The notes under the pieces were generated by a model. It saw only the letters and a program-made list of their open reading frames with translations. It ran no database searches and was not told the origin of the DNA. This document shows positions 57,569 through 64,000 of a stretch of 64,000 nt of DNA, in pieces (position 1 is the first letter of the stretch; every line of letters starts with the position of its first letter). The DNA is from Cladocopium goreaui (Eukaryota; Sar; Dinophyceae; Suessiales; Symbiodiniaceae). The position numbers were made by a program, and so were the translations under genes. The stretch spans positions 371,723-435,722 of the forward strand of contig CAMXCT020006445.1 in assembly GCA_947184155.2 (NCBI GenBank). Reading direction: 5' to 3'.

Positions 57569-58309
57569 AGAATGTGTGCCTCTGCATACCTTATATATCC
57601 TTATATCATATCATATACCTCTCAATACACGGAGATCTGGGACGGCATTTGTTTTCGTTGTCTATTGTTTCCGCAAGAGGCCCCCAAACAATTGCAGGTG
57701 GGAATCTTAGAAATCACTTAGCAACAATGAAATTCAACAAATGGGACTTGAAGGATGAGACTTGTGGTTGAAATGAGACAAAAACAGAGATCAACAAACC
57801 ACTGTCTATACCACTGTGTAATATATGTATATGTGTGTGTAAATGTTTATTGTACATATAATCAAAGTCAGTGTGTATATGTAAATGCAGGTGTATATAT
57901 GTGCATATAGACAACAAACTCATATTAATCTAAATACACACACACACATATGTATATATATATATATATATATCAAACCTACAGTAGATAGCAAAACACT
58001 TGGGCTTACAATGCGCCCAAGACACTTGGTTATGTGCCAAATACATGGTAACAAACTAACAATGAATCCCCCAAATTGCTATTGTAACGGAACATTTCAT
58101 AACAAAATTGCCATTGATATTACCCATTCCACTTGGCACATTTTGAGATGGCCGTCACCAAAGTCGAACCCCCATCTGGATATGCAACCCATGGCTTTCC
58201 AGTTATGTAGTTGTAGCATATAGGAAATACCAGGTGTGCATATTACATATGCCTATATAAATAAATAAATATATATATATATATACACGTATGTCTTGTT
58301 TTTTATGGC

Positions 58310-58572
58310 GGCGAAGAAAATGCACAGGTCATTGTCGCCCATACAACATGTCTATAGAGTTTGCTTGTAGAGATTATTTTCCAATCACCAAGGTGGATGC
58401 ATATCCTATACCTCCCAGCTCCCAGCAACCAAACAAAGTGACAACACCTGTCCCAGAGGATGTGGGTCAAAAGGCAAGTCAACCCACCTCACAGCGACGA
58501 TTCACCCAATGTGTGGGGATACAGCTCTTGATGGCACCCGCCCCTCCAACAATAAGGGCTATAACAGTTTAG
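58310..58572 (+). CDS. Candidate exon, hypothetical
   Basis: Open to TAG; reads EFACRDYFPITKVDAYPIPP, then SSQQPNKVTTPVPEDVGQKA, then a Pro-rich tail. A minus frame overlaps the end. The motif TKVDAYPIP faintly recalls polyprotein RT linkers of LTR elements, but nothing else supports that. Confidence 0.33.
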
Positions 58573-58764
58573 AAACCACCTAATAAGGGTTGATGATGGG
58601 TAATCATCCGCCGAACCACAAGGATATAACCAATGCACTGCATTAATTGTTTCATAACTCACCAAACTGACAACTTCGGAAACTTCCACTGACGTCGCTG
58701 TAAAGCCGTTATTAAAATACCATTCACGCAAAATAGAAGACTGGGTAGTTAAAAGTCAGCAATA

Positions 58765-59083
58765 ATGTGGTACAGTCCATACACTGCCGCCGGAAAGAAA
58801 AGTTTAGTAGCATCCAACAAGAATGCAGACAATACAGTGGTAAATTCATGTTCCATCTTTTGGGGGGTTACGCAAGGCTGCAATGGAGGCGGGCTGATGT
58901 GGGGTTGTCGAGAAAGGAAGGATTTACTCCGAAGTGCAAGCCATGTTAAATGGGGAAAATGAGGTTCCAAACCGCACCGGGTTTTGGGATGCCATGTTTC
59001 AACCAAAGGAAACCCACGGGGGAGATCACCTTTTGTCAATTTATGCTGATATCAGTTACAAAAAGAATTTTCGTCCTGACTGA
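58765..59083 (+). CDS. Two-exon small gene model
   Basis: Exon 58765-58839 begins ATG and reads MWYSPYTAAGKKSLVASNKN to GTG|GTAAAT. Exon 58913-59083 after GTCGAG reads KGRIYSEVQAMLNGENEVPN, then RTGFWDAMFQPKETHGGDHL, then SIYADISYKKNFRPD and TGA. Phase 0 at the junction. The second exon has very convincing coding composition. Whether 58765 is the true start is uncertain, since an AG precedes it. Confidence 0.52.
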
Positions 59084-59381
59084 TCACCGAACTACTTTAC
59101 TTCGAGTGATCCCCACCAACGGCTACATATTCCGGCATTTTATCTGGAATATCAAAATTCTATAAAATTCTGAAATTCTATCTGACATGTGTTTTGGCAC
59201 TTACGTCGCATATCGTGGCATTAATATCTTTTCATTTTTCTGGCATCCTATCCGGAAATCTGATCTAGCATTCTACCTAACGTATGAGCAATCGGCAAAA
59301 CCTGAACAAATCGGCAACGCGGCGTTCGGCCAGGGTTATCTTTTTGGGAATGCACTTTATCTGTTTGCAATAAATCCTAAC

Positions 59382-60564
59382 CAATCGCAAACTGCGAAGC
59401 CACTTGGCAAAATGGGTGCGGCAAGACTTTAAGATCTCCACTTTACCATCTGCAGCTTCTTTCACTGCCATGCGCTTTCTCCCGCAGAGCTCGAACGCTT
59501 CGGCCAGCCTTTCCTCATCTCGAGCACACAGATTATCAAACTGCGGCTGTCCATGAAATTGGCCCATGTGCGTTCTGCATTTTCTGATGATCTATACAAT
59601 TGACTTGGCGGGTTGCATGGGTGGTTGGCGCCATGTGGACGGTTCTTAATATCCATGGCGCTATTCTTTCTCTTCCGGGGGCAAATCTTGGACTCTGAAG
59701 TGGCCCTTTGCTTCACTGTACTGTTGCCTTGCAGGGATAGGAGTGAAGGGGAAGATGTTGGAAATAAACAGGAACAACCAAGACTTTCGTGCATTTTGGT
59801 TGTGTTTGGCAATGAAATGTGATAACTAATTGATCTGGGATGCTGAAAACACAGTTGGAATTTCACAAGAGATCGAGTCAGGTTTGTGGGCCCTGGTTCG
59901 CAAGAATATAGCTGCGAGCGATTGTAAGCGATCAAACATAGGGTGCATGCGATGTGTGAGGCTTGGCAGGCTGTTAGATTTTGATGGTAAACGATTGACT
60001 CGGTGCCATCTTGGCTTTGCTTGTCCCCTCTCTTTGTGCGCGCCCTTCAAAACTTTCACCGCTTCAAGCTCCCCATCGCAGAAGGCCTCTGGGCTGAGCA
60101 GAAACTCGGACAGCCACCCACATATCGGCGCAAATACTTCCGAATCTGCATTACACATGGATTTTGCATGTTTCTCACCACAAAAGGCAATATTATTGCA
60201 TGCTCTCGTAACTCCGAAGATGCCTGTGTCAAAACCCAGGTGCAACAGCCCTCAGTGAGTCAATGCCACTCACATGCCTGCATGAGGCATTCTAAGACAT
60301 AGATCCAAACAAAGATCAAAGCCCAGTGATCTCGGAAACAGGAATCACAGCAGTCACAGCGAGGTCACCTCGGGCCTTGCATTCCATGCCGTATGCAGTG
60401 GAGACAGACCATTCTGTCCTTTGACTCCGACGGAGCTGGTCAGTGGAGAACCTGAGATGGGTATGGGCAACTTCTCCGTGAAATCAGTGAACATAGGCCT
60501 AATTGCGCTCCAGCTTGTTCACTAGTTCTCTCACGGTTGACTGATCCATTTTTGCAGCAGCCAT
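59382..60564 (-). CDS. Gene start plus two helical exons
   Basis: Exon 60564-60507 starts MAAAKMDQSTVRELVNKLE and needs a GC donor at GAGC|GCAATT. Exon 60145-60060 (acceptor AATGCAG) reads SEVFAPICGWLSEFLLSPEA, then FCDGELEA, to GCG|GTGAAA; the frame also continues with KVLKGAHKERGQAKPRW. Exon 59540-59382 (acceptor GCCGCAG) reads FDNLCARDEERLAEAFELCG, then RKRMAVKEAADGKVEILK, to TTG|GTTAGG. Phases match (1/2, 0/0). Strongly charged helical composition. An additional exon between 59.6 and 59.9 kb is possible. No family recognised. Confidence 0.58.
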
Positions 60565-60754
60565 GTGAAAGTCCCAGCATACCTTCACACATGCAGCAAC
60601 TCCCATGTCATGGTTTTTGGTGGGTTATGGTGGGTTCAATACATCGTTTTACATGTCAAGAGGCATGCTTTTGCATCAAACATCTCTCTTCTCTGTTCGC
60701 TGGAGAGTTCAATCTCTGTCTCATATACTATCGGACATGTAATTCTGTCTTTTG

Positions 60755-60965
60755 TTTAGCAGGCATTTTTCTGGCACTCCATCTGACATTCTACCTGGTT
60801 TTCTATTTTGACATTTGATCAGACATATATGCTGCGATCTCATCTGACGCATATTCTGACATATGACATTCTGTCTGGCATGTATTCTGACAGTTTATCA
60901 GACATTCTATCAAGCATGTATTCTGACACTTTTATCTGTCATTCAACCTGACATGTATTTTTAAC
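60755..60965 (+). repeat. Degenerate ~20 bp repeat with tctgacatgtattctgaca
   Basis: About nine diverged copies of tctgaca-t and catgtattctgaca. Related sequence with atctgacatg and tctggcatcc is at 59130-59270. Confidence 0.6.
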
Positions 60966-61240
60966 TTTATCTTGCATAGTGCTCGGGCCCGGCGAGGCCC
61001 CAAAGAGCCTGCTAGCTCATAATAGTTCAAACTCTACCTTCCCTATTCCCAATAGCTGACCCTACTTGTGCCATTTTTGGGTGTAACAACTGCAGGAACT
61101 GTCGACATCCGAGAACAACAAAGTGGACATCACTCAGGCAGATGCATTTTCTCTTCCCTTTCCAGACCATCTAAGATGGGAATGTCGGTTTCAATCATTT
61201 TGACCGTAATGTTGTCTAGCCAATAGTGATATCTTGTCAA

Positions 61241-61470
61241 TAGTAGAAACATTTTTCCGCAACTCCAATTTTTCTCCAATACTAAAAGTCAATTAGCTCC
61301 ATTTACTTTTAGTATTGCCAAAAGAGTCATGTTCAGACCTTGTCCAGAGGGCATGGCCAATAGTGGACCCAACATGGCAACAGTGGAAACTGTTTTCCCA
61401 ACTCCAATTTTTTCTCCAATACTAAAAGTCAATTAGCTCCATTTACTTTTAGTATTGCCAAAAGAGTCAA
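61241..61470 (+). repeat. Direct repeats each containing a 13 bp-stem hairpin
   Basis: A ~90 bp unit at 61246-61330 and 61380-61470: aactccaatttttctccaat, then the stem caatactaaaagt / acttttagtattg around a 15 nt loop, then ccaaaagagtca. A third partial unit (gtggaaact..ccgcaactccaatttt) is at 61665-61697. Confidence 0.8.
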
Positions 61471-61697
61471 GTAAAGCAAATCCGTTTCGAAGCAGCCTTC
61501 ACTTTTGATTAGCAAAAGCTTAGATTCCAGAAATCTGATCCAATTACCAAACAGCTGATTTCCTTATAAAACCCTTATTAAAAAAGCAAGAAAACAGGTC
61601 CACAAAGGGTACCCCCTTTGCAAGCCCCAGAATAGCAATAACAAACCTGCACCAGGCATGGCAATAGTGGAAACTTTTTTCCGCAACTCCAATTTTG

Positions 61698-61800
61698 TTG
61701 TCCTCCTTCTCCTTCTCCTTCTTCTCCTTCTTCTCCTCCTCCACGTCCTCCTCCTTCGCCTCCACCACCTCTGCCCCCACTTCCATGTCCACTTCCGCTA
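61698..61800 (+). repeat. CTCCTT-type pyrimidine microsatellite
   Basis: ctccttctccttctcctt array. The minus strand reads Glu/Lys- or Gly-rich low-complexity frames; not treated as a gene. Confidence 0.8.
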
Positions 61801-61899
61801 TAAGGTTCCAAAATTTTAAAAAATTGGAATGCTGACCCCCCCTATTTTTTTTAAAAAAATATTTTATTTAGGGGGGGATTTACTATTAGGCAGCCTACA

Positions 61900-62133
61900 T
61901 TAATTCATATCCTTATATTTTGCCAGCAATATCGCCACTTTGGCCTGTAAGACCAGGCAGCCCATGTGGCCGGATCCAATCGCGACCGTTGGCGGGGGTC
62001 GAAGCGGTGCCACCTCATGGGCAGGCGGGCGCTCGGCCACCACAATTGCCGGCGGTGCCGCTTCAGGAAGAGGTGGACGCTCACCACAACTGCCGGCGGT
62101 GGTACGTGGTTCAGAAACTTTCTTCTCACCCGC
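61900..62133 (-). CDS. Pro/Ala-rich exon
   Basis: Acceptor TTTCATTTCATCTGAG. 77 open codons to TAA: EKKVSEPRTTAGSCGERP, then LPEAAPPAIVVAERPPAHEV, then LRPPPTVAIGSGHMGCLVLQ. A GC donor at TTACAG|GCCAAA could end it early; otherwise it reads on as AKVAILLAKYKDMN to the stop. Internal near-repeat DNA (ccaccacaa-tgccggcggt, twice) underlies the Pro/Ala pattern. Likely an unstructured region of a larger protein. Confidence 0.62.
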   Translation of the reverse strand, partial: AGEKKVSEPRTTAGSCGERPPLPEAAPPAIVVAERPPAHEVAPLRPPPTVAIGSGHMGCLVLQAKVAILLAKYKDMN

Positions 62134-62577
62134 CTCAGATGAAATGAAAGGTTGAAGGGTGAAGTTGGGGGAGTCTTTTCGTATCTTTACAGCAACACCC
62201 TATGGCGAAAAATTGCCAAGAAGAGAAAAAATCCTCACTGTACCCGTTCGAGAAGCAATTGTTGCCTTGGACCAATGGCATGAGAACCGTTTCCACAGAC
62301 TGAGAATGATTCCGCATCCTAATGTGGTGAAATGATGCCTGCAGTGAGAACGATTCCTGACCCCGATGTGATGAGAACGATCTGACCAATGTGATAAGAA
62401 AGATTCCAGAATTAATTCCTCCGTCCTGAAGCCAGTTCCTGAACCTATTGATCAATCGTAGGGTGAAGAACCCCTTTGATAGGTTCCGATTCATCCGAAT
62501 TCAATGACTCGACTTGTGCAAGAAAATGCCTGCAAGGCACCACGTTTCATCCAACTGAAGTCGCAGGAGCATCACAA

Positions 62578-62731
62578 TCACCGTTTTTCTTGTTTGGTTA
62601 AATTTTGCAGTTTTGCGTAAATTTCAGGATCTGGAGTAGGATCATTCTCAAGCATGCGAATGTCAGAATAGAACGGGCAAGTCAACGTTGGAAGTGTTTG
62701 GGTTGCGAGGCCCAGAGAGGGTTCTTGCTGT
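62578..62731 (-). CDS. Terminal exon behind a very strong polypyrimidine tract
   Basis: A roughly 70 nt C/T-rich stretch (tctgcactgctccgctacag at its end) precedes the exon. The frame reads QEPSLGLATQTLPTLTCPFY, then SDIRMLENDPTPDPEIYAKL, then QNLTKQEKR and TGA. The upstream pyrimidine tract is itself open and would translate to a leucine-rich signal-like segment, but it starts at a CAG|GTGAGG donor-like site, so I read it as intron. Confidence 0.55.
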
Positions 62732-63493
62732 AGCGGAGCAGTGCAGAGGAGGCGCAAAGGAGGCGCAGAGGAGCGGAAGAAGAGGAGCAAAGGAGCGAGG
62801 AGCAAAACTGTGGCCCAAAATCTAGAGACCCTCACCTGGCAGGTGGGGAACGGTGGATGGTCAGAATATGTTAGAATTATCAGACTCCCAATGCGGGCCT
62901 ATTGGTGCCGAATTTTGGACCCATGGACCCCATACCCCAAGAAAAAGCGAACCAGACTTACAAACATCCATGGCGACTTAGCACAGAACACATTCAAGGC
63001 ACTCAGACTGCGAGAATTGTCATATCGGCTGTATGTTCCGTTCCCCAATCTTGCTGTACCTTCTGGCAATCAAATATGGCCAAAGAAATCGAAGTTTTAG
63101 TTTTAATGGAAAAGCATCTATGCCATGTTTGGTCGCCAGATAGTGTTTTCACGACTTTTTGGATATAAGCCAAGCGGGTCAAGCGGTGTAGTTGGGGGCT
63201 TCTACATTGGGAAGCCAAGCCAAATGGGCCTGCCTCAACAAATGGTGGATACCCCACCAACATGGCAATTTTTGAGACGCACCCATGTCCCATTTACCCT
63301 TTGCTACAAGTTCGGGAGGGGTCAAAATCTCTTGTTTTATCCACCTGTGAATACCTTTTAAGTTTTGTTTTGGGGGGTTCCCAACAAGATCCGGAAACCC
63401 CAAAATCCCGGGATTTATGGTGGCTCATCCCAGTAAGTGGATTATAACCCCAGTAACCAACCAAGTACATGATGCTTCCCCCATTATTTCCAG

Positions 63494-63576
63494 CTTTCCC
63501 GCGGATGCAGCCTGAGAAGGTGCCCCAGATCGTGTCCAACACCGGCGTCCACCAATTCAATCTGAGACGGGCCCGG
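63494..63576 (+). CDS. Internal exon
   Basis: Acceptor CTTCCCCCATTATTTCCAG, then a frame FPRMQPEKVPQIVSNTGVHQ, then FNLRRAR, to CGG|GTGATG, phase 0. GC-rich island between AT-richer flanks. The antisense frame is also open, but the acceptor and donor favour plus. Confidence 0.52.
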
Positions 63577-64000
63577 GTGATGTCTGGGACTGGTAAAAGG
63601 ACATCCTCATGTTGGAATATCTGGGGCTGTAACTATGATGAATTAGTGTGACATATATCCAACTGAGAACTGGAACTGCGCCCGCAAGTTACTTGAAGTA
63701 GGGTTTTAAAGAACCTCTGGGATGCAAACCAACATTGCTTCAGTGGTAAACGGAACAAGCTTCCTTTACCCACTTTATGTACCCTACACATGTCCTAGTC
63801 TCAGAAATCCATGCTACCCATTGCTACCCAAAATCTTTGGCTCGTTTCTCCGATTTTTCTCGTTTTGTTCGGGGATACCCCAAATCTCATGGTTATGATT
63901 GCTTTCCAACAAAAAGTGCAATGCAGGGATATCCATTATTATATGTATATTTGGACAAACTGCCATATGTGCCGACATGACTGGATAATTTGGTGGGGTC

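Noticed and set aside
61544-61811. Glu/Lys-rich and Gly-rich minus-strand frames
   Set aside because: They are driven by the ctcctt pyrimidine repeat, and the rest of the frame is poor.
62733-62835. Leucine-rich signal-peptide-like start on the minus strand
   Set aside because: It starts at GTG within a CAG|GTGAGG donor-like site and consists of a long pyrimidine tract leading to an acceptor; better explained as intron.
1-64000. Spliced-leader genes, rRNA, tRNA, CRISPR
   Set aside because: No match to the dinoflagellate spliced-leader sequence was found by eye, only short similarities (tttggctcaa near 46.79 kb, tttggctcg near 63.84 kb). No rRNA blocks, cloverleaf-consistent tRNA or CRISPR arrays noticed. 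tRNAs could be missed without a scan.

Overview
The window looks like nuclear DNA of a dinoflagellate, most likely a Symbiodiniaceae-type alga. There are no prokaryotic operons, long intronless genes or rRNA genes. Coding signal comes as short GC-rich islands (about 40-200 nt) separated by AT-rich DNA, microsatellites and short terminal-inverted-repeat elements. Many islands end in GT donors, and some are best explained by GC or GA donors, which dinoflagellates are known to use. Two copies of a ~1.4-1.5 kb dispersed repeat (9.8-11.2 kb and 18.8-20.4 kb) give translations I associate from memory with repeat-derived 'proteins' in Symbiodiniaceae genomes. The taxon call is inference.

Gene models were built by hand from island boundaries, polypyrimidine/AG acceptors, donors and codon phase. 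They are hypotheses, because open frames of 30-50 codons arise easily by chance and antisense frames are often open too. Best supported: a minus-strand multi-exon gene with Arg/Ser-rich segments (23.6 to 13.1 kb); a plus-strand gene at 28.4-29.7 kb; a plus gene (40.38-41.54 kb) facing a minus gene (42.26-41.56 kb) with stop codons about 16 bp apart; a plus exon pair at 46.9-47.6 kb; a minus gene at 49.6-47.9 kb; a plus gene at 51.2-52.25 kb; and a minus gene starting at 60.56 kb. Several isolated exons were also seen. No product could be named.

Mobile and repeat layer: at least six families of ~90-130 bp inverted-repeat elements (here A to F) occur some 30 times. In families A, D, E and F the element ends supply intron borders: the left end contains G|GT and the right end finishes in CAG or TAG. 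Removing the element joins flanking open frames in phase at several loci. These behave like introners, intron-generating transposons. Other repeats are an ~825 bp palindrome made of tandem units (54.1-54.95 kb), a tandem-repeat-rich block (31.9-35.9 kb), hairpin-bearing direct repeats (61.2-61.5 kb), a telomere-like tract (18.55-18.64 kb) and many microsatellites.

Layout: 0-13 kb is mostly non-coding, with a few candidate exons and one copy of the dispersed repeat; 13-24 kb holds the RS-rich gene; 24-31 kb is plus-strand exons and introners; 32-36 kb is repeats; 36-53 kb is dense in short genes; 54-55 kb is the palindrome; 55-64 kb has mixed-strand exons.
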